Made by a program: the position numbers and the translations under genes | Assembly (NCBI GenBank): GCA_000514715.1 | Contig: AZWL01000015.1 | Coordinates: forward strand, 107,805-171,804 | Direction: 5' to 3' | DNA from: Streptomyces sp. CNH099 | Lineage (GTDB): Bacteria > Actinomycetota > Actinomycetes > Streptomycetales > Streptomycetaceae | DNA: 64,000 bases | In this document: piece by piece, positions 37,260 to 46,323 of the stretch | How the letters are laid out: each line of letters begins with the position of its first letter | How positions within the stretch are numbered: the first letter of the stretch is position 1 | Notes under the pieces: generated by a model | Databases searched by the model: none | Seen by the model: only the letters and a program-made list of their open reading frames with translations | What the model was told of the DNA's origin: nothing

Positions 37260-38155
37260 CACGCCCCCTCCTCCTCGGTGGGCTCCTCCGCGGACGCGGT
37301 GGACGGGTGCGCCGGGTCGGAGGCGGACGTCTCCTGCGGCGCGTCGTGCGAGCTGGGGTGGCCGGCCGGCGGCTGGTCGGCCAGCGCGTCCGGCGGCGGG
37401 TTCTCCGGGTGCGGCTCGGCGCGCCGGGTGGCCGCGCGCCCGGCGGGCTCCTCGCCCCTGGCCAGGCGCAGCCCGACGAGCGAGGCGGGGCCGGCGCCGC
37501 CGGACTCGGCGACCGCGCCGGGGCGCTCGTCGGGGAAGCCGGCCAGGATGCGGGCGGTCTCCTTGAACGTGCAGAGCTTCGCGCCGCGGGTGGGGTGCAC
37601 CTCGTTGCCGGCGCGCAGGTCGTCGACGAGCCGGCGGGCGGACTCGGGCGTCTGGTTGTCGAAGAACTCCCAGTTGACCATCACCACGGGCGCGTAGTCG
37701 CAGGCGGCGTTGCACTCGATGTGCTCCAGGGTGACCTTGCCGTCCTCGGTGGTCTCCTGGTTGCCGACGCCCAGGTGCTCCTTCAGGTCGTCGAAGATGG
37801 CGTCGCCGCCCATGACCGCGCAGAGCGTGTTGGTGCAGACCCCGACCTGGTAGTCGCCGGAGGGCTTGCGCCGGTACATGGTGTAGAAGGTGGCGACCGC
37901 GGTCACCTCGGCGGCGGTCAGGTCCAGCATCTCGGCGCAGAACTGCATGCCGGTGCGGGTGACGTGCCCCTCCTCCGACTGCACCAGGTGCAGCATCGGC
38001 AGCAGCGCGGAGCGGCTGCCGGGGTAGCGGGCGATGATCTCCCGGGCGTCCGCGGCCAGCCGCTCGCGCACGTCGGCCGGGTAGTCGGGGGCGGGCAGCC
38101 GGGGCATGCCCAGCTGGACGGCGTCCGCCCCCGCGTCACGTTCTGCTGTCGTCAT
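37259..38155 (-). CDS. nuoE: NADH-quinone oxidoreductase subunit E ([2Fe-2S])
   Basis: Thioredoxin-fold [2Fe-2S] subunit, 298 residues. Ligands appear as VCTNTLCAVMGG and IECNAACDYAP. The family core ends near residue 200; the last ~95 residues are Glu/Pro/Ala-rich and likely disordered, as in other streptomycete NuoE. The ATG at 38155 overlaps the nuoD stop. Confidence 0.96.
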
Positions 38156-39495
38156 CGGTCGACGCCTCCCAGCACGGGGTCGATGGATGCGATCGCCACG
38201 ATCACGTCGGCCACCTGGCCGCCCTCGGTCATGGCCGCGATGGCCTGCAGGTTGACGAACGACGGCTCGCGGAAGTGCACCCGGAACGGGCGGGTGCCGC
38301 CGTCGCTGACGGCGTGCACGCCGAGTTCGCCCTTGGGGGACTCCAGTGCCACGTACGCCTGTCCGGGCGGCACCCGGAAGCCCTCGGTGACCAGCTTGAA
38401 GTGGTGGATCAGGGCCTCCATCGAGGTGCCCATGATGTTCTTGATGTGGTCCAGCGAGTTGCCGAGGCCGTCGGGGCCCAGCGCGAGCTGCGCGGGCCAG
38501 GCGATCTTCTTGTCGGCGACCATCACCGGGCCGGGCTCCAGCCGGTCCACGCACTGCTCGACGATGTGCAGCGACTGGCGCATCTCCTCCAGCCGGATGA
38601 GGAACCGGCCGTAGGCGTCGGCGGTGTCGGCGGTGGGGACCTCGAAGTCGTACGTCTCGTAGCCGCAGTACGGGTCCGTCTTGCGCAGGTCGTGCGGCAG
38701 CCCGGTGGCGCGCAGGATCGGGCCGGTGGCGCCGAGCGACATGCAGCCGGCCAGGTCCAGGTAGGCGGTGTCCTGCAGGCGGGCCTTGAACACCGGGTTG
38801 TTGGTGGCCAGCTTGTCGTACTCCGGGAGGTTCTTGCGGAGCGTCCTGACGGTCTCGCGGATGGCGTCGACCGCGCCCGGGGGCAGGTCCTGGGCGAGGC
38901 CGCCGGGGCGGATGAACGCGTGGTTCATGCGCAGGCCGGTGATCAGCTCGAAGAGGTCGAGGACCATCTCGCGGTCGCGGAAGCCGTAGACCATGACCGT
39001 GGTGGCGCCCAGCTCCATGCCGCCGGTGGCGATGGCCACCAGGTGGGAGGCGATCCGGTTCAGCTCCATCAGCAGCACCCGGATGACGGTGGCCCGGTCG
39101 GGCACCTCGTCGGTGATGCCGAGCAGCTTCTCCACCGCCATGGAGTACCCGGCCTCGTTGAAGAACGAGGTCAGGTAGTCCATGCGGGTCACGAAGGTGG
39201 AGCCCTGGGTCCAGGTCCGGTATTCGAGGTTCTTCTCGATGCCGGTGTGCAGGTAGCCGATGCCGCAGCGGCACTCGGTCACGGTCTCGCCGTCGATCTC
39301 CAGGATGAGCCGCAGCACGCCGTGGGTGGAGGGGTGCTGCGGGCCCATGTTGACGACGATCCGCTCGTCGTCGGCCCGGTGCACCGACTGGGCCAGTTCG
39401 TCCCAGTCGCCGCCGGTGACGGTGTAGACCGTGCCCTCGGTGGTCTCCCGGGCCGAGGCCCCCGGTGTCGTTCCGGTCGCGTGGGTGGTGCTCAT
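38152..39495 (-). CDS. nuoD: NADH-quinone oxidoreductase subunit D
   Basis: 49-kDa-type subunit forming the quinone site with NuoB, 447 residues. Landmarks: NMGPQHPSTHGVLRL, CRCGIGYLHTGIEKNLEYRT, FGLRM-type helix ITGLRMNHAFIRPGG, and the C-terminal IASIDPVLGGVDR. It is the only nuoD in the window, so the second cluster may depend on it. ATG at 39495 overlaps the nuoC stop. Confidence 0.97.
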   Translation of the reverse strand: MSTTHATGTTPGASARETTEGTVYTVTGGDWDELAQSVHRADDERIVVNMGPQHPSTHGVLRLILEIDGETVTECRCGIGYLHTGIEKNLEYRTWTQGSTFVTRMDYLTSFFNEAGYSMAVEKLLGITDEVPDRATVIRVLLMELNRIASHLVAIATGGMELGATTVMVYGFRDREMVLDLFELITGLRMNHAFIRPGGLAQDLPPGAVDAIRETVRTLRKNLPEYDKLATNNPVFKARLQDTAYLDLAGCMSLGATGPILRATGLPHDLRKTDPYCGYETYDFEVPTADTADAYGRFLIRLEEMRQSLHIVEQCVDRLEPGPVMVADKKIAWPAQLALGPDGLGNSLDHIKNIMGTSMEALIHHFKLVTEGFRVPPGQAYVALESPKGELGVHAVSDGGTRPFRVHFREPSFVNLQAIAAMTEGGQVADVIVAIASIDPVLGGVDR

Positions 39496-40235
39496 CAGCT
39501 GTACGACCTCCGCTGGTCGGGAGCCGGGATCTGGGCGCCCTTGTACTCGACGGGGATGCCGCCGAGGGGGTAGTCCTTGCGCTGCGGGAAGCCCTGCCAG
39601 TCGTCGGGCATGAAGATCCTGGTCAGCGCGGGGTGGCCGTCGAAGACGATGCCGAAGAAGTCGTAGACCTCGCGCTCGTGCCAGTCGTTCGTCGGGTAGA
39701 CGTCCACGACGGACGGGATGTGCGGATCGTCGTCGGGCGCGCTGACCTCGACCCGGATCAGCCGGGTGTGGGTGAGGGAGCGCAGGTGGTAGACGGCGTG
39801 CAGCTCACGGCCCTCGTCGCCGGGGTAGTGCACGCCGGAGACGCCGGTGCACAGCTCGAAGCGGAGCGCCGGGTCGTCGCGCAGGGTGCGCATCACGCGC
39901 GGCAGGTGCGCGCGGTCGATGTGGAAGGTCAGCTCGTCGCGGTCGACGACGGTCTTCTCGATGGCGCTCTCGGGGGCGACCCCCTGCTCGTCGAGGGCGC
40001 CCTCCAGCTCGTCGGCGACCTCGTCGAACCAGCCGCCGTACGGGCGTACGGACCCGCCGGGCAGCCGGACGCTGCGCACGAGGCCGCCGTACCCGGAGGT
40101 GTCGCCGCCGTTGTCGGCGCCGAACATGCCGCGCTGGACGCGGATGGTCTCGCCGTGGTCGCCGCGCCGGCCCGGCAGGTTCTCGGCGTTCAGGTCCTGG
40201 TCGGGGTTCACCCCGTCCGCGTTCGCCTCGGTCAC
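39495..40235 (-). CDS. nuoC: NADH-quinone oxidoreductase subunit C
   Basis: 30-kDa-type subunit, 246 residues. An actinobacterial N-terminal extension (~75 residues, GETIRVQRGMFG onward) precedes the core with HLPRVMRTLRDDPALRFELC, NDWHEREVYDFFGIVFDGHP and GFPQRKDYPL. The GTG at 40235 overlaps the TGA of the 30-codon micro-ORF that separates it from nuoB. Confidence 0.96.
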   Translation of the reverse strand: MTEANADGVNPDQDLNAENLPGRRGDHGETIRVQRGMFGADNGGDTSGYGGLVRSVRLPGGSVRPYGGWFDEVADELEGALDEQGVAPESAIEKTVVDRDELTFHIDRAHLPRVMRTLRDDPALRFELCTGVSGVHYPGDEGRELHAVYHLRSLTHTRLIRVEVSAPDDDPHIPSVVDVYPTNDWHEREVYDFFGIVFDGHPALTRIFMPDDWQGFPQRKDYPLGGIPVEYKGAQIPAPDQRRSYS

Positions 40236-40320
40236 CGCGCCACCTCGTTCGCTTCTCCGCCCACTCGGCGAACTTCACGATCACTTGTCGGCCGCGGGTA
40301 AGCAGCCTCGCGTGCGTCGC

Positions 40321-40324
<4 letters not shown>
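40232..40324 (-). CDS. 30-residue micro-ORF bridging nuoB and nuoC (repeat copy A)
   Basis: GTG at 40324 overlaps the nuoB TGA and its TGA overlaps the nuoC GTG. The peptide starts VSDAREAAYPRPTSDREVRR and ends GGEANEVAR. It is the sister of the 93-base frame between nuoJ and nuoK (30331-30423): same length, 81% DNA identity, and the strongest conservation at the two ends. The inverted repeat gttcgc/gcgaac is conserved in both. Either a short leader-like peptide or a repeat element whose ends preserve GTGA coupling. Confidence 0.6.
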
Positions 40325-40875
<551 letters not shown>

Positions 40876-40887
40876 TGGTGGTGCCCC

Positions 40888-41247
40888 CTAGTCCCATTCC
40901 AGTCCGCCGCGCCGCCACACGTAGGCGTACGCGACGAAGACGGTGAGCACGAAGAGCAGCATCTCCACGAGCCCGAAGATCCCCAGGGCGTCGAAGGAGA
41001 CGGCCCAGGGGTAGAGGAAGACGATCTCGATGTCGAAGATGATGAACAACATCGCCGTCAGGTAGTACTTGACCGGGAAGCGGCCGCCGCCGGGCGGCAC
41101 CGGCGTCGGTTCGATGCCGCACTCGTAGGCTTCGAGCTTGGCCCGGTTGTAGCGCTTCGGACCCACGAGCGCCGCCGCGACCACGGAGAACACCGCGAAG
41201 GCTGCCGCAATGGCGCCGAGCACGAGGATCGGCGTGTATACGTTCAC
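40888..41247 (-). CDS. nuoA: NADH-quinone oxidoreductase subunit A
   Basis: First gene of the operon; 119 residues, three helices, with LEAYECGIEPTPVPPGGGRF and the FIIFDIEIVFLYPWA helix. The GTG at 41247 is chosen because GAGAGGAG lies ~12 bases upstream and this gives the standard N-terminus VNVYTPIL; 16 further in-frame codons upstream are not expected. A Rex-type palindrome lies 85-100 bases upstream. Confidence 0.96.
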   Translation of the reverse strand: MNVYTPILVLGAIAAAFAVFSVVAAALVGPKRYNRAKLEAYECGIEPTPVPPGGGRFPVKYYLTAMLFIIFDIEIVFLYPWAVSFDALGIFGLVEMLLFVLTVFVAYAYVWRRGGLEWD

Positions 41248-41955
41248 CGCTGCCCCGCTCCTCTCAGTCGACGATGACTGCCTGCCAGTCCACACCGGAC
41301 TCGTGTACCCGCCCCACCAAGATCGTGCTCATGTGAGGCAGTTCACAAGCCCTACTGATGGGCATCTTATGCCCCCCGCTCTGTGATCTGCGACACGGGG
41401 GTCCCCTACAGCTTTGTGATCTTAACCACCCGGCGATCGATCGGGCGAACGAATGATCGCCCGACTCTTCACACGGTGCGAAGGAACGATCACCGGATGT
41501 CCGTTGCGGCCGGGACGTCGCAGGTCAGCGGGGTGCGTCCGGCGGGGCGGGGCGCGCGGGCGATTTCGGCGCGGGGCCACCGGAAGCGAATTCGAGCGCC
41601 CGCGCGCTCAATTGGCATTCCGCCCTTCCGACGCTTGCGCACACCCTCTCAAGCGACCCGGGAGGGTCGCGGGGCACGGAAACGGGCCGGAGTGATGTGG
41701 GCCACAGAGCGCGATCCGGAGCGGCGGCCCTTGCTTGGTTTGCGGCGGCAGAAGTGATAACCGTCCGGCAACGTTCGGCGCGTCGCCCAAATGCCGTGCG
41801 TATCGCGTAGGTAACGGCGCCGGGCGGGGCGCGGTGGCGGAAACGGTCCGCGGAACAGACAGCCCAAATGCCGCATTTCACCGGCCGGGCCACCAAGTGT
41901 GGCGCATCCCACGAGTGTTGAATCCCGGACCTTCCCCCTGATAGCGCTGGTCCTC
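41248..41955. other. 708-base divergent intergenic region, nuoA / NlpC-P60 gene
   Basis: Holds the nuoA promoter side (Rex-like site, second palindrome) and the promoter of the secreted hydrolase. It contains AT-richer patches (tttgtgatcttaacc near 41413) unusual for the region. I looked for a c-di-AMP riboswitch, often found before such hydrolase genes, and did not see its conserved core. Short frames are present but none looks like a gene. Confidence 0.5.
41332..41347. promoter_or_regulatory. Rex operator-like palindrome upstream of nuoA
   Basis: TGTGAggcagtTCACA is a perfect TGTGA-N6-TCACA dyad, the form bound by the NADH/NAD+ sensor Rex in Streptomyces. It lies about 85-100 bases before the nuoA start. 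Rex control of respiratory operons is established knowledge; binding here is inference. A second small palindrome, gggcat-ctt-atgccc, lies at 41360-41374. Confidence 0.75.
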
Positions 41956-42825
41956 ATGTCCCGTGAACCGCACATACCCAGCCACCGGAAACCCCGGCGC
42001 CGGCAGGCCCCCGCGTGGGTCGTCCGCACCGGAGTCGCCGGTGGCGCCCTCGGCACCATGGTCGCGACGGCGGCGTCCGCTCCCGCCCTCGCAGACAGCA
42101 GCAGGACGGCGGGGGCGACGGCCCCGGAGTCGACGGCCGAACTCCCCGCCGTGGACGTCGACGCCCCCGTCGGCGTCGACGTGAGCACGGCGCTCACCGC
42201 CGGCGTCGAACAGAGCGCCGACGCCACCCAGACCGCGGCACTGCGCCTCGAACTCGTCAAGGACGCGCAGGAGGCCGCCGAGAAGGCCCGCAAGGAGGCC
42301 GCGGAGGCCAAGAAGGAGGCGGACGCCCGCGCCGCCGCCGAGAGGCGCGCCCAGGAGCGCGCGGCGGCCCGCGCGGCGGAGCGCGCGGAGCTGACCACCA
42401 CCACCGCCGCCGCGCCGTCGGCCGAGTCCGCCCCGGCCGCCGAGGCCCCGGCGGCCGCCCCGGCCGCGTCGGGCAGCGTCGGCACGGTGCTGGACTTCCT
42501 CAACGCCCAGGTCGGCAAGGCCTACGTGCTGGGCGCCAGCGGCCCGTCTGCGTACGACTGCTCGGGCCTGACCCAGGCGGCGTTCCGCACGGTGGGCGTG
42601 GAGCTGCCGCGCACGGCCGCGGAGCAGTCCACGGCCGGCACCCCGGTGGCGGTCTCCGACGTCCAGCCCGGCGACCTGGTCTTCTGGGGCGGCGTCGGCT
42701 CGGCGTACCACGTGGCCGTCTACGTCGGCGACGGCAAGTACCTGGACGCGGCGAACCCGTCGAAGGGAGTGGTGGTCCAGGAGATGTCGTACTACATGCC
42801 CACCTCGGCCGTCCGGGTCCTCTGA
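41956..42825 (+). CDS. Secreted NlpC/P60 peptidoglycan endopeptidase
   Basis: Cell-wall hydrolase, 289 residues. A basic N-terminus (HRKPRRR) and hydrophobic segment ending near ADSS form an export signal. A helical Ala/Lys/Glu coiled-coil-like stretch (~residues 95-150) and an Ala/Pro linker lead to the C-terminal catalytic domain: Cys in YDCSGLTQAAF, the EQSTAGTPV loop, and His in YHVAVYVGDGKYLDA. The ATG at 41956 gives a clean signal peptide; an in-frame upstream ATG at 41899 would add 19 residues. A palindromic terminator follows. Confidence 0.92.
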   Translation: MSREPHIPSHRKPRRRQAPAWVVRTGVAGGALGTMVATAASAPALADSSRTAGATAPESTAELPAVDVDAPVGVDVSTALTAGVEQSADATQTAALRLELVKDAQEAAEKARKEAAEAKKEADARAAAERRAQERAAARAAERAELTTTTAAAPSAESAPAAEAPAAAPAASGSVGTVLDFLNAQVGKAYVLGASGPSAYDCSGLTQAAFRTVGVELPRTAAEQSTAGTPVAVSDVQPGDLVFWGGVGSAYHVAVYVGDGKYLDAANPSKGVVVQEMSYYMPTSAVRVL

Positions 42826-42844
42826 CCCGTATCCGCACGGCACG

Positions 42845-42876
42845 AGGGCCCCGGCCGGACGTCCGGCCGGGGCCCT
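42845..42876. terminator. Terminator after the NlpC/P60 gene
   Basis: A perfect 32-base palindrome (two 16-base arms meeting at 42860/42861) starts 19 bases after the stop codon and precedes the convergent toxin gene. It can serve both. Confidence 0.8.
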
Positions 42877-42922
42877 GGCACAGGTTTTCATGCGTATTGT
42901 GCGCGAGTTCTCAAGCCCGGCC

Positions 42923-43171
42923 TCACGAGCTGCGGCCGACATGCTCGATGTGGATGCTCCGAGCCAGCTCGTCGACGCGGTACAGCACGCGCCACGGGCC
43001 ACGGCGCAGCCGGTAGTGCGCAGTGCCCCAGGGGCGGGCGCCCTCGGTGACGGGCCCGCCGGTGAGAGCGTCGGTGGCCTCAAGCAAGGACCGGACATCG
43101 GCCGGATTCTGCTTCAGGAAGCCCGCAGCTTCATCCAGCGCCCGCGGCTCCCAGGTGACCGTCCAGGTCAC
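42923..43171 (-). CDS. RelE/ParE-family toxin
   Basis: Small basic protein, 82 residues. The fold signature is visible in WEPRALDEAAGFL at the N-terminus and HYRLRRGPWRVLYRVDE in the core, ending with IHIEHVGRS, as in RelE-type ribosome-dependent mRNA interferases. The GTG at 43171 overlaps the antitoxin stop (GTGA), so it is made only after the antitoxin. Confidence 0.88.
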   Translation of the reverse strand: MTWTVTWEPRALDEAAGFLKQNPADVRSLLEATDALTGGPVTEGARPWGTAHYRLRRGPWRVLYRVDELARSIHIEHVGRSS

Positions 43172-43443
43172 TCCTCACCCTCCGGCGGGCCCGCCGCCTC
43201 AAGCAGCCGTGCCCGTGCCACGTCATGCGGCACCGGATCATCAGCGGCACCCAGCGCCCGATCCCGTTCCAGCCGTGCCACGGCAAGGGCGTCCTGTAGG
43301 TCGGCCAGCTCCGCCGGCGAGATCAGAATGGCCGCGGGCACCCCGCGGTCGGTGAGCGTGATGTGCTCGTGCTGCGCCGCCCGGCGGGCCAACTCGCCCA
43401 GCTTTCCCCGCGCGTCGGCGATGGGATACACATCAGCAGACAT
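43168..43443 (-). CDS. Phd/YefM-family antitoxin
   Basis: Antitoxin of the pair, 91 residues. YPIADARGKLGELARRAAQHEHITLTDRG (in part) is the Phd/YefM DNA-binding start, followed by AAILISPAELADL and an acidic C-terminus that would wrap the toxin. The ATG at 43443 is followed upstream by the dyad gtgtacac (43451-43458), a likely autoregulatory operator. Longer frames are unsupported. Confidence 0.9.
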   Translation of the reverse strand: MSADVYPIADARGKLGELARRAAQHEHITLTDRGVPAAILISPAELADLQDALAVARLERDRALGAADDPVPHDVARARLLEAAGPPEGEE

Positions 43444-43691
43444 GCACGTAGTGTACACCTGCATCCCGCCCGGGCCGGGGACCGACGGCGGACGCCGGTA
43501 CACGCGGCACCACGTTGCGCCACCGGCCAGCAGCCGTACCGCGCGGTTCAACAACTGCCGACCGCCCGGTCGGCGCGACGGTCTGCGGACGGGAGGCGAC
43601 CACCGCCGCTCCCGCGGCGCGGTCCGACGGGTAGTGCACGCGGAAGGCAGACGGCCCTCAGCCCTCCGCCCGGGCGTTCTGCGCGTGCGGT

Positions 43692-44268
43692 CTACCGAAG
43701 ACAGGTCCGCTGCCAGTCCGCGGAGCGCATGCCCTGGGCGGCGTCGCCGAGCGCGACGGCGGACGCCGTCTTCAGCTTCGCCCGCGTGCTGTCCACCCAC
43801 TCCTGAGCGTTGCTGTAGCCCTGTTCGAGGTACTCCATGCCCTGCAGCATGCATTCCAGCCGGTCGGCGTCGTGCGCCACGATGACCTCGATGGAGTCAC
43901 CGTTCTCGTACTCGTCGACGACCGCCTGAATCCCGGTGGCGACCGCGGGATGCGCGTCTGCGAGCTGGTCGGCTGTCACGTCCTCGTTCTTCGCCGCGGT
44001 GAGGTAACGGCGTCCGACCCACGGGATGTCGCCGACACGCGTCTCCTGGGTGTCGTGGAAGGTGCACAGAAGCGCCACCTTGGCAGGGTCGGCTCCCTCC
44101 AGCATGGCCAGCACCGCCCCGATGAGCGCGGTACGAAAGCTGTGCTCGGCGACGGTCTCGGGGTCCTTCACGCCGACGATCCACCAGCCGGTGCGCCGCC
44201 GCCCGCTTCAGGGTCCCCATCTCCAGCAGGTAGCCCACGGAACCCTTGGCGAGGGCGTCATCGGTCAT
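43692..44268 (-). pseudogene. HD-domain phosphohydrolase (YfbR-like) with a frameshift near its N-terminus
   Basis: Two overlapping frames together make one ~190-residue HD protein. The first part begins at ATG 44268 (MTDDALAKGSVGYLLEMGTL); the second carries TVAEHSFRTALIGAVLA, the metal motif CTFHDTQETRVGD and IVAHDADRLECML. The shift occurs in a GC-rich run at about 44191-44208, where one base too many (or two too few) separates KRAA from the expected TGWWIVGVKDPE. Either a real mutation or a sequence error in the run. Without it the gene would look intact; family members are 5'-deoxynucleotidases. Confidence 0.75.
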
Positions 44269-44354
44269 GGGGTCTCCGTCCCTCCGGATAGATCACGGCC
44301 TGCTCAGTCTCAGACCGTCGGTATATGTCAGGCGCGGTTGGTGATCGATTGCCG

Positions 44355-45497
44355 CTACGGGAGCATGTACGGATCGCGGCTGATCTCGCGTTGGATGTGG
44401 TCTAGCGCGTCCCGCAGGCTTTCGGGAGCCCCGGCGTCCAACTTGTGAACGGCAGCCAGCTTGGACAGAATACTCAGGCTGATCACGGAGTTCATCCCCG
44501 ATACGGCAGGTGTCAGCTTCTCAACTTCTTCCAAAGCCTCTTGCCAAGCCTGCACCTTGAGAAGACAGGCCAACAGCCGGATAGCGGCAATATTGCGGTA
44601 CCCGACGTGAGTGCCATCGGCAATCATGGCTCTTTGCAGAACAGGGATAGCCTCCCGGTACTGTCCGGTGAGTTGCAGGACACGGCCATGTTGTCGGTCA
44701 ACCTCTCGCCCGGTCACCCACCAAGACCATGCCGGATCATTCTCGGAACCTCCGTCGCTCAACAGACTCCGGGCCTTCCCAAAGGACTGATCTGCTTCAG
44801 GAAGCTGTCCCGTCATGGCGAGTCCCTGAGCTTCGCGGCTCCGGAACATGGCTTCCACGCGGGGAGTCAGCCTGTCCCGCTCCAACACTGAACGAGCAAT
44901 GGCGAGTTCTTCCCCGGGGCGCCCGGACCATCCTGCAAGAAGCCCGATGTTCTGAAGTGTGATCAGCTCCGTGGACCTGTCCCCAGAGAGTTGGGCGAGG
45001 AAGAGAGATTCCTGATTGAAACGGCGGGCAGCCGCCGGCTTGGCCTCATTCCATAAAGCCCACCCGGCAACCTCAGCTAGTTCGGCAGCTGCGGCCTGAG
45101 CATCCCGCCCATGGTCGCCCTCCCCGAGACGTTGATGCACCCTCCTGAAGGCGACGGCGGCTGCGTCGGCCACGGGTAGGCCGCTCATCTCGTTGTCGAG
45201 CGCGACCAGTCGGCGGGACAGCGCGCGGATCTCTGTTGCATAGTCATCCGTGTCCTCGTCGGCCCGCAGGGGTGGCCTGATCAACTCCTCTTCGGTGACA
45301 CCGAACACGTCTGCGATGATCGGCAACCACTCCACAGGCGACCGTAGGCCGCGCTCATACCGATAGACCTCCCGCTCCGTGACCGGCTCGGAGTCCGTGA
45401 TCCCGGCAGCCCTCAGCATCTCCCGCGCCACACGGGCCTGTGTCCAGCCGCGCTCCTTGCGCAGCCGCTTCATGTTGGCGCCAACCACGGTCGTCAT
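44355..45497 (-). CDS. XRE-family regulator with TPR-like C-terminal region
   Basis: 380 residues. N-terminal helix-turn-helix VGANMKRLRKERGWTQARVA with EREVYRYERGLRSP, then a long alpha-helical region (residues ~110-375) reminiscent of tetratricopeptide repeats (AELAEVAGWALWNEAKPAAARR, ITLQNIGLLAGWSGRPGEEL, VLQLTGQYREAIPVLQRAM). Such proteins are common streptomycete regulators. The ATG at 45497 follows GGGTGG; the longer frame lacks such a site. It is divergent from an anti-sigma-like ATPase gene, a frequent pairing in Streptomyces. Confidence 0.85.
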   Translation of the reverse strand: MTTVVGANMKRLRKERGWTQARVAREMLRAAGITDSEPVTEREVYRYERGLRSPVEWLPIIADVFGVTEEELIRPPLRADEDTDDYATEIRALSRRLVALDNEMSGLPVADAAAVAFRRVHQRLGEGDHGRDAQAAAAELAEVAGWALWNEAKPAAARRFNQESLFLAQLSGDRSTELITLQNIGLLAGWSGRPGEELAIARSVLERDRLTPRVEAMFRSREAQGLAMTGQLPEADQSFGKARSLLSDGGSENDPAWSWWVTGREVDRQHGRVLQLTGQYREAIPVLQRAMIADGTHVGYRNIAAIRLLACLLKVQAWQEALEEVEKLTPAVSGMNSVISLSILSKLAAVHKLDAGAPESLRDALDHIQREISRDPYMLP

Positions 45498-45520
45498 GTC
45501 GCCACCCTGGCATAGCTTCT

Positions 45521-45542
45521 GGCCTAGTCGTGGCCTAGTCGT
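45521..45542. repeat. 11-bp tandem direct repeat in divergent promoter
   Basis: Two head-to-tail copies of ggcctagtcgt lie between the XRE gene and the ATPase gene. Spaced by one helical turn, they look like a two-site operator for the XRE protein. Confidence 0.5.
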
Positions 45543-45614
45543 GGCAGATGGACCCTCGCCCAAGATCGCGGGACTCTGGATACCCCGGCACCGCAGAGGC
45601 GAGGGAGGTCCCCG

Positions 45615-46235
45615 GTGCATCGAACGTTCACGGAGCTACGCCCAGCCGAAAGCGACGCTCCCATGCACTACCCGCCGTGCCGTTGTGGGAATCGCATCTG
45701 CCCGGAGGCACGTATGGCGAACGACATGACGACGGTGGCACAGCACTGGCAGGACATCGACAAGCACACCGCCCTGGAGTGGGGGATGCGTCACACCATG
45801 GTCAAACGGTCAGCGCGGCTGACTCGCATCCATACCCGTCGCACCCTGACCAGTTGGGGCTGGCGCGGAGAGATCGAGGACGCTGTCCTCATCGTCTCCG
45901 AACTGGTGGCGAACGCGATCCAGCACGGCCGTGTGGTCGGCCACCAGTTCGCCGTCCGCATCGCCCTCCTCGAATGCGGCGGACTGGTGATCGATGTCTC
46001 CGACCCGGTTCCGGACTTCCCGAACTTCGCCGACGCTATCGCCCAGGACGCTGGCCCACAGCATCCCGAGCAGGGACGCGGCCTGCTGGTTGCGGTTCGG
46101 CTCAGCGCTGAGATCACATGGTTCCCACGTCAGTACCGCGGCAAGACTGTACGCGCGCGCCTCGTCGGCAAGCCCGTTCGTCATCGCTGCGCCACCAGTT
46201 TGTGCGCGAATCCGCAGGAGCAGCCGCAGGTGTGA
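45615..46235 (+). CDS. HATPase_c protein, anti-sigma factor (RsbW/SpoIIAB)-like
   Basis: 206 residues. The GHKL fold is shown by the N-box SELVANAIQHGR, the D-box DVSDPVPDF and the glycine box EQGRGLLVAVRL. Lacking a histidine phospho-acceptor, it belongs to the streptomycete serine-kinase/anti-sigma-like ATPases. The GTG at 45615 has GGGAGG seven bases upstream; the ~55 residues before TMVKRSARLTRIHTR are extra compared with the typical family. The partner is unknown; the divergent XRE gene may regulate it. Confidence 0.85.
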   Translation: MHRTFTELRPAESDAPMHYPPCRCGNRICPEARMANDMTTVAQHWQDIDKHTALEWGMRHTMVKRSARLTRIHTRRTLTSWGWRGEIEDAVLIVSELVANAIQHGRVVGHQFAVRIALLECGGLVIDVSDPVPDFPNFADAIAQDAGPQHPEQGRGLLVAVRLSAEITWFPRQYRGKTVRARLVGKPVRHRCATSLCANPQEQPQV

Positions 46236-46323
46236 CGCCACGGCTACGCTGGTTCGAGCGCTCCGCGAGCAGGCCGGTGACCGCGGTGGTGTAGGTGCTG
46301 GCAACCCCGACACCCTCACCCGA

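Noticed and set aside
41395..41955. c-di-AMP riboswitch upstream of the NlpC/P60 hydrolase gene
   Set aside because: Expected from other streptomycetes, but I could not find the conserved GGTGAA/GGGTG-type core or paired helices.
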